NCBI GenBank assembly: GCA_934167485.1
Contig: CAKPKL010000001.1
Coordinates: 62,001-126,000 of the forward strand
Source: an uncultured Bacilli bacterium
GTDB lineage: Bacteria; Bacillota_I; Bacilli_A; RF39; UBA660
Length of the DNA: 64,000 nucleotides
Direction of reading: 5' to 3'
Both the position numbers and the translations under genes were made by a program. This document shows, piece after piece, positions 17,288 through 25,610 of the stretch. The notes under the pieces are model-generated. The model saw only the letters and a list, made by a program, of their open reading frames with translations, was not told the DNA's origin and did no database searches. Numbering within the stretch: the first letter of the stretch is position 1; each line of letters opens with the position of its first letter.

Positions 17288-17557
17288 TTAGTGAGCTTTG
17301 ATATATTCTTCAAAATCTTTAAACTTAATTTTCTTATCATAACCATTTATAAAAATGTCATCACATTCATCAAATATTAAATAATTAATATCTTTAATTT
17401 TTACTATGTGAGGTTTAACATAAGCTATATTAGTATTCTTAATACTTTTAACATTTCCATTTGTAATAGAGTAGTCCACATAAGCAAACCTACAAACCAT
17501 TTCTACCTTTCTTTTTAATTCTTCACTTATTACAAGTTCTTTAGTTTCTATTGTCAT
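17288..17557 (-). CDS. Small hypothetical protein of the mobilizable element
   Basis: About 89 residues, soluble, beginning MTIETKELVISEELKRK and with an acidic centre (YLIFDECDDIFING). No domain recognised. The ATG at 17557 is preceded by AAGGAAAG. Located at the outer end of the element next to the tRNA, it could be a recombination directionality factor or regulator by position, but nothing in the sequence proves that. Confidence 0.5.
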   Translation of the reverse strand: MTIETKELVISEELKRKVEMVCRFAYVDYSITNGNVKSIKNTNIAYVKPHIVKIKDINYLIFDECDDIFINGYDKKIKFKDFEEYIKAH

Positions 17558-17583
17558 ACTCAATCACTTTCCTTTCTTAAATA

Positions 17584-17610
17584 ACAAAAAAACTAACTAT
17601 TTCTAGTTAG
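17584..17610 (-). terminator. tRNA-Gly terminator
   Basis: CTAACTA/TAGTTAG stem with a T run on the minus strand, about 45 bases after the tRNA. A second perfect 9-bp hairpin (17623-17631 with 17635-17643) lies between it and the tRNA. Confidence 0.7.
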
Positions 17611-17653
17611 CGTTTATTACTTAAACTCGAAAAGTTCGAGTTTCCTATCAATC

Positions 17654-17727
17654 TGGAGCGGGTGATGGGAATCGGACCCACGTTATCAGCTTGGAAGGCT
17701 GGAGTTCTACCATTGAACTACACCCGC
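17654..17727 (-). tRNA. tRNA-Gly (anticodon TCC)
   Basis: On the minus strand a 74-nt cloverleaf with acceptor GCGGGUG/CACCCGC, T-arm segment GGUCCGAUUCC, anticodon loop CUUCCAA (anticodon UCC, glycine) and an encoded CCA. It has its own consensus promoter and a downstream terminator, so it is transcribed alone. Confidence 0.95.
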
Positions 17728-17745
17728 AATTCGTAGACATTTATA

Positions 17746-17774
17746 ATTATACATAAACGGATTATAAATGTCAA
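17746..17774 (-). promoter_or_regulatory. tRNA-Gly promoter
   Basis: Minus-strand TTGACA (17774-17769), 17-base spacer and TATAAT (17751-17746), both perfect consensus, about 20 bases before the tRNA 5' end. Confidence 0.8.
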
Positions 17775-17821
17775 TACTTTTTAAAAAAAAATTATAGAAA
17801 CTTAATATAATCTTAATATAA

Positions 17822-18082
17822 CTATTTTGCTTCTACTATTAATTTTATTGCAGTTCTTTCATCACCATCTATTACTATGTCCGTAAATGCAGGAATACAT
17901 ACTAAATTTTTTCCAGATGGTGCGACAAACCCTCTAGCAATCGCAATTGCCTTAATAGCTTGATTAAGTGCGCCAGCTCCTATAGCTTGTATTTCAACAC
18001 TTCCTTTTTCTCTAAATACATTGGCTAAAGCTCCAGCAACTGAATTAGGATTTGACTTAGTTCCTACTTTAAGTGTTTCCAT
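17822..18082 (-). CDS. spoVS: Stage V sporulation protein S
   Basis: 86 residues matching the small, highly conserved SpoVS family almost end to end (METLKVGTKSNPNSVAGA, GSVEIQAIGAGALNQAIKA, GFVAPSGKNLVCIP, DGDERTAIKLIVEAK). In Bacillus it affects septation and spore development, and it is an Alba-like small nucleic-acid-binding fold. It is also retained in many non-sporulating bacteria, so alone it does not prove sporulation. AGAGAGGAA precedes the ATG. Divergent from the suf cluster. Confidence 0.93.
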   Translation of the reverse strand: METLKVGTKSNPNSVAGALANVFREKGSVEIQAIGAGALNQAIKAIAIARGFVAPSGKNLVCIPAFTDIVIDGDERTAIKLIVEAK

Positions 18083-18145
18083 GATTTTTATTCCTCTCTT
18101 TCTACATTAAAATAATATTCACTTAAAATAAAATAATTCATACAC

Positions 18146-18174
18146 TTGCAATTTATTTTTAGATATACTATAAT
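18146..18174 (+). promoter_or_regulatory. Promoter of the suf cluster
   Basis: TTGCAA (18146-18151), 17-base spacer, TATAAT (18169-18174). The predicted transcription start is around 18181, leaving only about nine bases before the sufU ATG and no recognisable ribosome site. Confidence 0.6.
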
Positions 18175-18189
18175 GTAATTGTGATATAT

Positions 18190-18624
18190 ATGGATAGAGA
18201 ATTAAAAAGAACAATAATACTAGAAAATTATCAACACCCTAAAAATAGAGGTCTTGTTGATGATAAAGAATATATTAAAATAAACACAAATAGTGACAGT
18301 TGTATTGATGAAATTGATCTTATGATTAAAATAAAAGATGGAGTTATTAATGATATTAGATTTGATGGAGAAGCTTGTGCGATATGTACAAGTTCAACAT
18401 CAATTATGATAAATAATTTATTAGGCAAAAAAATAGATGAAGCGCAAGATATAATTCATAATTTTGAGAATATGATTAATGAAGAAGAGTATGATAGTGA
18501 TAAATTAAAAGAAGCTATTGTTTATGATGATATAGCAAAACAACCAAACAGAAAAAAATGTGCATTACTTACATGGCAGGGCATGGATAAGGTTTTGAGG
18601 AGGAGTGATTCTAATGAAAAGTAA
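18190..18624 (+). CDS. sufU: Fe-S cluster assembly sulfur-transfer protein SufU
   Basis: About 144 residues of the SufU/NifU-like scaffold fold. It begins LKRTIILENYQHPKNRG and keeps the metal/sulfur-ligand residues: Asp and Cys in NTNSDSCIDEID, Cys in GEACAICTSS and Cys in KKCALL. In Gram-positives SufU takes persulfide sulfur from SufS as a zinc protein and passes it to SufB. The usual suf order is sufC-D-S-U-B; here only U and B are present, so C, D and S must be elsewhere or absent. ATG 18190 is used; the GTG at 18181 would coincide with the transcription start. Confidence 0.9.
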   Translation: MDRELKRTIILENYQHPKNRGLVDDKEYIKINTNSDSCIDEIDLMIKIKDGVINDIRFDGEACAICTSSTSIMINNLLGKKIDEAQDIIHNFENMINEEEYDSDKLKEAIVYDDIAKQPNRKKCALLTWQGMDKVLRRSDSNEK

Positions 18625-19102
18625 TGATAGATTTAGTATATCAGAGGTACATGTTTGTCCATTTGAAAGAACAAAAGATGGCTTTGTAAAACCTTTGTTA
18701 AATGAATACCCAACTAGATGGTGTGTGATTGATAATATAAATTCAATAGCAATCGATATTGAACTTGGTGTAAAATATAATTATATACCAACAAAATATA
18801 ATTATATAACAACTTGTAGTGGAATTTATATGTTAAATGGTGCGAGTAAACTTATAAAGGATGATAAAAGGGCAGCTGTTATTTCATATGCTAATATATT
18901 ATGTGATTTAAGTATAATTGAAAAAGCAAAACCAATAATAGAAAAATTAAAAAATAATTATCAATTTGTAGATGGAAATGATTTATATTCAAATGAAGAA
19001 TATTTAAAATATTTAAAACAAGAAGAAAAAGAAACTTTAAGTAAAGAAAAAATTAAGACTAAAAAGATGTCAATAAAGAATATTTTTAATAAAAAAGTTT
19101 AA
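18614..19102 (+). CDS. Unknown protein between sufU and sufB
   Basis: About 162 residues. It overlaps the end of sufU by 11 bases and is translated from AGGAGG at about 18597-18602, so it belongs to the suf operon. The first 100 residues contain HVCPFERTKDGF and TTCSGIYMLNGASKLIKDDKRA, with Cys residues that could take part in sulfur or cluster handling; the last 35 residues are Lys/Glu-rich. I do not recognise a family. It ends in its own terminator, so sufB may be separately promoted. Confidence 0.6.
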   Translation: MKSNDRFSISEVHVCPFERTKDGFVKPLLNEYPTRWCVIDNINSIAIDIELGVKYNYIPTKYNYITTCSGIYMLNGASKLIKDDKRAAVISYANILCDLSIIEKAKPIIEKLKNNYQFVDGNDLYSNEEYLKYLKQEEKETLSKEKIKTKKMSIKNIFNKKV

Positions 19103-19125
19103 TAATTTAAACTTTTTCTTTTTAT
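19091..19125 (+). terminator. Terminator before sufB
   Basis: AAAAAGTTTAA pairs with TTTAAACTTTTT across the stop codon, with further T residues after. Confidence 0.65.
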
Positions 19126-19164
19126 TTTATATGTTTTTATAGTATAATAAATTAGGTGACACAT

Positions 19165-20472
19165 ATGGGACAAACTGGAATTAATAAGGGAAAAGTAATA
19201 GAAATATCAAAAATAAAAAAAGAACCAAAATGGATGACTGATTTTAGAGTTAATTCTTATTTAAAATTTAAAGAGTTACCAAATCCATCTTTTGGGCCTG
19301 AATTAAAAATAAATTTTGATGATATAACTTACTATAAAAAAATAGGTAATAATGAAAATGATTGGGATAAGGTACCAAAAGATATTAAAGATACTTTTGA
19401 TGCACTTGGAATAATAGAAGCAGAGCAAAAGTATTTAGCAGGTATTGGAGCTCAATACGAAAGTGAAGTTATATATCATAATATGATAAAAGAATTAGAA
19501 GATAAAAATGTTATATTTTGCGATACAGATACGGCTTTAAGAGAATATCCAGATTTGTTTAAAAAATATTTTAATAAATTAGTAAAATATGATGAAAATA
19601 AGTATACTGCTTTAAATGGAGCTGTTTGGAGTGGTGGAACTTTTATTTATATACCAAAAAATACTAAATTAGATAGGCCACTTCAAAGCTATTTTAGAAT
19701 AAATAGTGTAAATATGGGTCAATTTGAAAGAACAATAATTATAGTAGATGATAATTCAGAATTGCACTATATGGAAGGTTGTACAGCTCCTACATATTCT
19801 AGTGATTCGCTTCATGCAGCTGTAGTAGAAATATATGTAGGTAAAAATTCAAAATGTAGATATACAACAATTCAAAACTGGTCTAATAATGTGTATAATT
19901 TAGTTACTAAAAGAGCTATTGTGGAAGATAATGGACTTATGGAATGGATTGATGGAAATATAGGTTCAAAAGTTAATATGAAGTATCCAGCATGTATATT
20001 AAGTGGACTTGGAGCTAAAGGAAGATGTATATCAATAGCTGTAGCTACAAAAGATCAAATTCAAGATGCAGGTGCCAAAATGATTCATTTAGCGCCCCAT
20101 ACATCAAGTGAAATAATAAGTAAGTCTATAGCAGCCAATGGTGGGGATGCTACATATAGAGGAACTGTAAAAATAACTAAGGATGCAGTAAATTCAAAAA
20201 GTATAGTTAAATGTGATACTATAATACTAGATGATGAATCAAGAAGTGATACTGTTCCAGATAATTTAGTTTTAAATTCATCATCAAATATAAATCATGA
20301 AGCTACAGTATCAAAAATAAGTAAAGAAAAGTTATTTTATTTGATGAGTAGGGGTTTAAATGAAGAAAAAGCTAAAGAATTATTAATAATGGGATTTATT
20401 GATAGATTTAGAGAAGAATTACCTATGGAATATGCTGTTGAATTGAATGCATTATTAAAAAATTATTTTTAA
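19165..20472 (+). CDS. sufB: Fe-S cluster assembly protein SufB
   Basis: About 435 residues of the SufB/SufD family, the core beta-helix subunit of the SufBCD scaffold on which Fe-S clusters are built. Characteristic stretches are GIIEAEQKYLAGIGAQYESEV, YTALNGAVWSGGTFIYIPK, LHYMEGCTAP, IQNWSNNVYNLVTKRA, GSKVNMKYPA and the late MSRGLNEEKAKELLIMGF. The frame opens with GTG at 19156, but ATG at 19165, 5 bases after AGGTG, is the better start. It is slightly shorter than the 465 residues usual for the family because of a short N-terminus. Confidence 0.95.
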   Translation: MGQTGINKGKVIEISKIKKEPKWMTDFRVNSYLKFKELPNPSFGPELKINFDDITYYKKIGNNENDWDKVPKDIKDTFDALGIIEAEQKYLAGIGAQYESEVIYHNMIKELEDKNVIFCDTDTALREYPDLFKKYFNKLVKYDENKYTALNGAVWSGGTFIYIPKNTKLDRPLQSYFRINSVNMGQFERTIIIVDDNSELHYMEGCTAPTYSSDSLHAAVVEIYVGKNSKCRYTTIQNWSNNVYNLVTKRAIVEDNGLMEWIDGNIGSKVNMKYPACILSGLGAKGRCISIAVATKDQIQDAGAKMIHLAPHTSSEIISKSIAANGGDATYRGTVKITKDAVNSKSIVKCDTIILDDESRSDTVPDNLVLNSSSNINHEATVSKISKEKLFYLMSRGLNEEKAKELLIMGFIDRFREELPMEYAVELNALLKNYF

Positions 20473-20473
20473 G

Positions 20474-20497
20474 ATACACTTTTGTGTATTTTTTTTA
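20474..20497 (+). terminator. sufB terminator
   Basis: ATACAC/GTGTAT stem with TTTT loop followed by seven or more T. Confidence 0.75.
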
Positions 20498-20658
20498 ATT
20501 TATTAAAAATTAAGTAATTGTATATAAAAATATTTTGCTTTTATAAAATTACAAACAGTATTCTAAATTAATAAAAAAAATATTGTTAAAATTTAAAAAA
20601 TGTACATTTGAATCCTGGTTTTTAATGTGTTATTATGCCTTTAGAAAGGAGGTAAAAC

Positions 20659-20994
20659 ATGTTAAATCAAGCTGTATTAGTTGGAAGAATAGTGAAAGAA
20701 CCAGAAGTTAAAGATACAGGAATAGGTAAAGTCAGTAATATAACTTTAGCAGTTCCAAGATCGTTTAAAAACTCGGAAGGACAGTATGATACTGATTTTA
20801 TTTCATGTGTACTTTGGAAAGGCGTAGCTGAAAGTACAGCTGAGTATTGCCATAAAGGAGATTTGGTAGGTATTAAAGGACGTATCCAAACAAGAAATGT
20901 TGAATTTGAAGATGAAACTCATAAACAATTTGTAGAAGTAGTAGCAGAAAAAGTAACGTTCTTATCAAGTAATAGAACTAAGGAGGCAGATTAA
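20659..20994 (+). CDS. ssb: Single-stranded DNA-binding protein (short form)
   Basis: 111 residues comprising just the OB fold: MLNQAVLVGRIVKEPEV, ITLAVPRSF, DTDFISCVLWKGVAE, GDLVGIKGRIQTRN. It lacks the Gly-rich tail and acidic C-terminal tip that recruit partner proteins in the main replication SSB. It may therefore be a second SSB of the YwpH/SsbB type rather than the essential one. It is not in the usual rpsF-ssb-rpsR operon. Strong AAAGGAGG site; own terminator. Confidence 0.9.
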   Translation: MLNQAVLVGRIVKEPEVKDTGIGKVSNITLAVPRSFKNSEGQYDTDFISCVLWKGVAESTAEYCHKGDLVGIKGRIQTRNVEFEDETHKQFVEVVAEKVTFLSSNRTKEAD

Positions 20995-21006
20995 TCTGTC
21001 TTTTTA
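20984..21006 (+). terminator. ssb terminator
   Basis: GGCAGA/TCTGTC stem (one G-T pair) with TTAA loop and T run, overlapping the stop codon. Confidence 0.65.
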
Positions 21007-21066
21007 TACATAAAATAGTATTGATTTAAATTTATAATAAGTGATATAATTATAATAGGTGGTATC

Positions 21067-22341
21067 ATGAACATAATAGATATAATAGATAAAAAAAGAT
21101 TAAAAGGTGAACTTACTAGAGAAGAAATTGGTTTTGCTGTTAATGAGTATGTAAAAGGTAATGTTAAAGATTATCAAATGAGTTCGCTTCTTATGGCAAT
21201 CCTTATTAATGGAATGAATGATCGTGAGGTTATTGATCTTACTGATATGATGCTTCATAGTGGTGATGTTCTAGATTTGAGCGCTATAGATGGAATTATT
21301 GTTGATAAACATTCAACTGGTGGTGTAGGAGATAAGGTCACTTTAGTATTAGGTCCACTTTTAGCTTCTCTTGGAATTAAAATAGCTAAGATGAGTGGTA
21401 GGGGTTTAGGCTTTACTGGTGGAACTATAGATAAATTAGAATCAATAGAAGGATTTAATACTCATATAGATCAGGATAAATTTATTAAACAAGTAAATAA
21501 AATAAATATAGCCTTAGTTAGTCAAACTGGTAATTTAGTTCCTGCTGATAAAAAAATATATGCCCTACGTGATGTAACTGGTACTGTTGAGTCAATTCCT
21601 TTAATAGCTTCTAGTATTATGTCAAAGAAAATAGCAAGTGGTGCAGATATAATTATGATAGATGTTAAAGTAGGTAGTGGAGCTCTAATGAAAACTGTTG
21701 ATGATGCAAGAAAACTTGCTAGTTTAATGGTTAAGATAGGTAAAGCTTATAGAAAACCTACAATATGTTTAATTACTAATATGGATGAGCCTTTAGGGTA
21801 TGCCATTGGTAATGCTTTAGAAGTAGAAGAAGCAATGAATACATTAAAGGGAAATGCCCCTAGTGATTTACTTGAAGTTGTTATGACTCTTTGTTCTATA
21901 ATAATTGGTGCTGTAAATAAAATTCCTAATAGCGAAGCTAAAGAATTATTACTTAATCAATTGAATAATGGTGAAGCTTATAAAAAATTTGAAGAATGGA
22001 TAAAAGCTCAAGGCGGAAATTTGAAAAAATTGAAAACATCTAGTAAAGTTTTTACAATTAAAAGTGAGAAAAGTGGTTATATTAATAAAATAGATGCTAT
22101 GAAATTAGGCGAAATAGCTAAATTAATAGGTGCTGGAAGAAATACATTAGATGATAAAATTGATTATGAAGTTGGTTTAGTTCTTAGTAAAAAAGTAGGA
22201 GATTATGTAGAAAAAGATGAAGAATTATTAAAAGTATATTTAAAAAATAAGGATGTAAGCATAAATCAAATATTAGAGTGTTATGAAATAGATGAAACAT
22301 TGAAAGCAACTCCAAAACTAATTTTGGATATTATTAAATAA
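21067..22341 (+). CDS. pdp: Pyrimidine-nucleoside phosphorylase
   Basis: 424 residues, standard for the thymidine/pyrimidine nucleoside phosphorylase family. It splits uridine, thymidine or deoxyuridine with phosphate to give base and (deoxy)ribose-1-phosphate. The family signature is plain: VDKHSTGGVGDKVTLVLGP, KMSGRGLGFTGGTIDKLESI, DVTGTVESIPLIASSIMSKK and DVKVGSGALMKT. Active-site Lys, Ser and His residues are kept. With the purine-nucleoside phosphorylase at 23.6 kb it forms a nucleoside salvage set. Confidence 0.95.
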   Translation: MNIIDIIDKKRLKGELTREEIGFAVNEYVKGNVKDYQMSSLLMAILINGMNDREVIDLTDMMLHSGDVLDLSAIDGIIVDKHSTGGVGDKVTLVLGPLLASLGIKIAKMSGRGLGFTGGTIDKLESIEGFNTHIDQDKFIKQVNKINIALVSQTGNLVPADKKIYALRDVTGTVESIPLIASSIMSKKIASGADIIMIDVKVGSGALMKTVDDARKLASLMVKIGKAYRKPTICLITNMDEPLGYAIGNALEVEEAMNTLKGNAPSDLLEVVMTLCSIIIGAVNKIPNSEAKELLLNQLNNGEAYKKFEEWIKAQGGNLKKLKTSSKVFTIKSEKSGYINKIDAMKLGEIAKLIGAGRNTLDDKIDYEVGLVLSKKVGDYVEKDEELLKVYLKNKDVSINQILECYEIDETLKATPKLILDIIK

Positions 22342-22425
22342 TGTAAAAAAATGTAAAGTTTTTGTAATTTGCTTGACCGGAATATAAAAATATTATATTC
22401 TAATAATAGAATAGGAGGCGATGTT

Positions 22426-22620
22426 ATGATATATCCATCAATAGATAAATTATTAAATCAAGTTGGCTCTAAATTTTTACTTGTAAATATTGTTTCTAAG
22501 AGAGTAAAAGAAATGGAAGAAAATGATTATTATCAATTAAATGAATATAAATCATCAAAAAATATAGGTAAAGCTTTGGAAGAGGTTTCAAAAGGGTTAA
22601 TACATATAAAAGAAAAGTAG
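22426..22620 (+). CDS. rpoZ: RNA polymerase omega subunit
   Basis: 64 residues matching RpoZ: MIYPSIDKLLNQVGSKFLLVNIVSKRVKEM ... NIGKALEEVSKGLI. It assists folding and assembly of the beta' subunit. ATG 22426 with AGGAGG upstream is clearly the start, although the frame is open further upstream. It stands apart from the usual gmk-rpoZ-coaBC order and is followed after 6 bases by a YihY membrane protein gene. Confidence 0.88.
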   Translation: MIYPSIDKLLNQVGSKFLLVNIVSKRVKEMEENDYYQLNEYKSSKNIGKALEEVSKGLIHIKEK

Positions 22621-22626
22621 GGAAGT

Positions 22627-23445
22627 ATGAAAAAAATAAAAGAGTATTTAAAAAAATTATATGAAATCATAGTTACTCCTAATATGGCTTTTTTACCAGG
22701 TAATTTAGCCTTTTTTTTAGTGCTTTCTATATTTCCAATTTTAACTTTAATAGGTGTGATTGCTTCTAAGTTTTCAATTAATATTGATTCCTTAGTTAAC
22801 ATTATGAATACCGCACTTCCTAGTGATGTTGCAAGTGTACTTACAACTTACGTTGTTGGAAAAGGTTTTGATACTAATATAGGTTTATTTATGATATTAG
22901 GATTCTTTTTAGCTAGCAATGGAGCTCATGCTATTATACTTGCTAGTAATAATTTATATGGTTTTCCTAATTCAGATTATATTAAAAGAAGAATAAAAGC
23001 TATGTTTTTAATAATACTTATAATACTTTTATTTATATTTATGTTAGGTTTCTTAGCCTTTGGTAATCATTTATTTGGCCTTCTATTAGATCACTTTAAT
23101 GATAATTCTTTATTAAAATTACTATATAATATATTCTTAATATTAAAGTGGCCATTTTCAATTTTTGTAATTTTCTTTAATGTAAAACTTATTTATACGA
23201 TTGCTCCAGACTGGAAAATATTAAGTAAACATACAACTAATGGAGCAATATTTACTACTTTTAGTTGGATAATAGTAATACAATTATATTCTTATTGGGT
23301 AACTCATTTTTCAAATTATGACTTATTTTATGGAAGTTTATCAAATATAGTAATACTTATGTTGCTTACTTATTTAATTTCTTATATACTTGTTATAGGA
23401 ATTGCTATTAATGTAAAAACTTATGAATATAAAATAGAAGATTAG
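22627..23445 (+). CDS. YihY/BrkB family membrane protein
   Basis: 272 residues with six membrane segments and the YihY/BrkB hallmarks: FLPGNLAFFLVLSIFPILTLIG near the N-terminus, GAHAIILASNNLYGF in the middle and YTIAPDWKI toward the end. Early annotation as ribonuclease BN is considered wrong for this family; the function remains uncertain, with transport or envelope maintenance suspected. It overlaps no other gene and probably shares the rpoZ transcript. Confidence 0.88.
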   Translation: MKKIKEYLKKLYEIIVTPNMAFLPGNLAFFLVLSIFPILTLIGVIASKFSINIDSLVNIMNTALPSDVASVLTTYVVGKGFDTNIGLFMILGFFLASNGAHAIILASNNLYGFPNSDYIKRRIKAMFLIILIILLFIFMLGFLAFGNHLFGLLLDHFNDNSLLKLLYNIFLILKWPFSIFVIFFNVKLIYTIAPDWKILSKHTTNGAIFTTFSWIIVIQLYSYWVTHFSNYDLFYGSLSNIVILMLLTYLISYILVIGIAINVKTYEYKIED

Positions 23446-23511
23446 GTACAATATAAATGTACTTGGTTACTTAGTACAAAGACTACCATACTTAGGTATA
23501 AAAAGTAATAG

Positions 23512-23541
23512 AAAAAGATATTAATTATATATCTTTTTTTC
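23512..23541 (+). terminator. Terminator after the YihY gene
   Basis: AAAAAGATAT/ATATCTTTTT stem with T run. Confidence 0.7.
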
Positions 23542-23585
23542 TTTATTTTGACAAAATATGGTATAATAAATTAGGAGGAGATAAT

Positions 23586-24287
23586 ATGACACCACATAAT
23601 GAAGCAGAAAAAGGACAAATAGCTAAAACAGTATTGATGCCGGGAGATCCCTTAAGAGCAAAATTTATAGCTGATAATTTTTTAGAAAATGTTAAATTAG
23701 TTAATAAAGTAAGAAATATTTTCGCATATACAGGAGAATATAAAGGTAAGGAAATAACTGTAATGGCAAGTGGTATGGGCATGCCAAGTATAGGTATTTA
23801 TTCGTATGAATTATATAAAATGTATGATGTAGAAAATATAATAAGAATAGGATCAGCAGGGGCTTATTCAAAGGATATACCTCTTTATAGTGTTGTTGTA
23901 TCAGATTATGCATATTCATTATCTAGTTATGCTAAAACACAAGGATATGAGAAAAATACAATAGAATCTAGTAAAGAGTTAAATAAAATAATAAAAGAAA
24001 CAGCTCTTGATTTAAAAATAAATACATATTTTGGTGGTATACATTCAACAGATGTTTTCTATGGAAATGCAGATATAGAAGATTTATATAAAAATAAAGG
24101 TTGTTTATGTGTAGAAATGGAATCATTCGCACTTTTCTATAATGCTTATAAATTAAATAAAAAAGCAGCATGTATTTTAACAATTTCAGATAATTTAGTT
24201 ACAAAAGAAGAAACAACTAGTATGGAAAGACAGAAATCATTTAAGGAAATGATTCTTTTAGCGCTCGAATCTGCGATTAAATTATAA
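23586..24287 (+). CDS. deoD: Purine-nucleoside phosphorylase DeoD
   Basis: 233 residues of the hexameric PNP family, converting purine (deoxy)nucleosides and phosphate to free base and sugar phosphate. Seen are MPGDPLRAKFIADNFL, MGMPSIGIYSYEL, IIRIGSAGAYS, the FYGNAD segment, VEMESFALFYNA and the active-site Asp in ILTISDNLV. GGAGGAG is 6 bases before the ATG. Works with the pyrimidine enzyme at 21-22 kb in nucleoside salvage. Confidence 0.96.
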   Translation: MTPHNEAEKGQIAKTVLMPGDPLRAKFIADNFLENVKLVNKVRNIFAYTGEYKGKEITVMASGMGMPSIGIYSYELYKMYDVENIIRIGSAGAYSKDIPLYSVVVSDYAYSLSSYAKTQGYEKNTIESSKELNKIIKETALDLKINTYFGGIHSTDVFYGNADIEDLYKNKGCLCVEMESFALFYNAYKLNKKAACILTISDNLVTKEETTSMERQKSFKEMILLALESAIKL

Positions 24288-24323
24288 AAAAATTGACATA
24301 ATAAAAAAGATAGAGGTGATTAG

Positions 24324-25610
24324 GTGAAATATAAAAGGACAAGTACTTATTCATATAACTTACATGTTATTAAAACAGATAAATTCAAAACAGTAACAGT
24401 TAAAATTAATTTTAAAAGAAAAGTAGTCAAGGAAGAAATAACTTATAGAAATATGATTGTAAATATGTTGTGTGAATCTACAGAAAAATTCCCGACTAAA
24501 AGACTTTTAAATATAGAAACAGAAAACTTATATGATTTAGGTTATAGAGGTATGACTTATATATCAGGTAAGTATAATATTATGGGTTTTGACATAACTT
24601 TTCTAAATGAAAAATATACAGAAGAAGGTATGTTTGATAAATCTATAAAGTTTTTATCAGATTTAGTATTTAAGCCAAATAGTATAAGAAAAAGAAATGT
24701 TACAAGTTTTGATGAAGAAAATTTTAAATTATCTTACAATATATTAAAAGATAATATTATATCTCAAAAAGAAAATCCAGATGCTTATGCTAGAATTAGA
24801 ATGTTAGAAAATATGGAACCTAATTCAAGTACTTCATATAGAAGTTCAGGCTATTTAGAGGATTTAAATTCATTAGATAGTAAAAAATTGTATAAATATT
24901 ATGAGTCAGTATTAAAGGGAGATATAATAGATATATTTGTAATAGGTGATGTAAACGAAAGACATGTAAAAAAAGTTATAGAAGATAATTTTCTTAATAT
25001 TAAAACATTAAAAAAACCTACAGAATCTCACTTTTTAAGACCAAAAAGAACAAGATTAATACCAAAAACTGTTAAAGAAAAACAAAATATTAATCAAAGT
25101 AAATTAGTTTTAGGTTATAAAATAGATAAAATGACTGATTTTGAGTTAAGATATGTTTTAAATGTATATTCTTATATACTAGGTGGAGGACCTGATTCAA
25201 AACTATTTAAAACTGTAAGAGAAAAAAATAGTTTGTGCTATTATATAAATTCAGTAGGGCAACCTTTAAATAGTATACTTACTGTAAGTGCAGGAATAAA
25301 TAAAAGTGATTTTAAACAAGCATTAACTTTAATAAAAAGAGAAGTTTATAATATGAAAAAAGGTAAATTTAATGATGATGATATTATTAAAGCTAAAATA
25401 ACTTATATTAATAGTTTAAAAGAATTAGAGGATAATCCAGAAAATTTAATTAGCTTATATGCAGGTATGGAATATTTAAATAGTGATAATTTAGATCAAA
25501 GATTTGTTAAAATAAATAAAGTTACTAAAGCTAATGTAATTAAATTAGCTTCCAAAATACATTTAGATACAGTTTATTTGTTGGAGGGGGAATCAAATGA
25601 AGAAAAGTAA
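24324..25610 (+). CDS. ymfF: M16-family peptidase-like subunit, non-catalytic (YmfF type)
   Basis: 428 residues with the M16 fold, including LGYKIDKMTDFELRYVLNVYSYILGGGPDSKLFKTVREKN in pieces typical of the second half. The zinc motif HxxEH is absent: the corresponding region reads TKRLLNIETENLYDLGYRG. In M16B pairs one subunit carries the zinc site and the other supplies substrate contacts, and this gene overlaps by 14 bases the catalytic partner that follows. GTG start, GAGGTGA site. The pair corresponds to ymfF-ymfH of Bacillus. Confidence 0.85.
   Translation: MKYKRTSTYSYNLHVIKTDKFKTVTVKINFKRKVVKEEITYRNMIVNMLCESTEKFPTKRLLNIETENLYDLGYRGMTYISGKYNIMGFDITFLNEKYTEEGMFDKSIKFLSDLVFKPNSIRKRNVTSFDEENFKLSYNILKDNIISQKENPDAYARIRMLENMEPNSSTSYRSSGYLEDLNSLDSKKLYKYYESVLKGDIIDIFVIGDVNERHVKKVIEDNFLNIKTLKKPTESHFLRPKRTRLIPKTVKEKQNINQSKLVLGYKIDKMTDFELRYVLNVYSYILGGGPDSKLFKTVREKNSLCYYINSVGQPLNSILTVSAGINKSDFKQALTLIKREVYNMKKGKFNDDDIIKAKITYINSLKELEDNPENLISLYAGMEYLNSDNLDQRFVKINKVTKANVIKLASKIHLDTVYLLEGESNEEK

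Larger units (their letters stand above)
12338..17600. mobile_element. Integrated mobilizable element (MobV relaxase, large serine recombinase, oriT)
   Basis: The stretch combines a MobV-type oriT (about 12497-12534), two cargo genes, a relaxase, a large serine recombinase and a small accessory gene, with all five genes on the minus strand. It lacks conjugation (type IV secretion) genes and replication genes, so it would be mobilized by a helper element. The exact ends are not resolved: no clear direct repeat was found flanking it, which is expected for serine recombinases because their core sites are only 2-3 bp. The DNA at 12338-12540 is visibly more GC-rich than the neighbourhood. Confidence 0.7.

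Noticed and set aside
17654..17727. tRNA-Gly as the integration site of the mobilizable element
   Set aside because: No repeat of the tRNA 3' end was found at the other side of the element, and large serine recombinases do not usually target tRNA genes. The tRNA, its promoter and terminator are intact.
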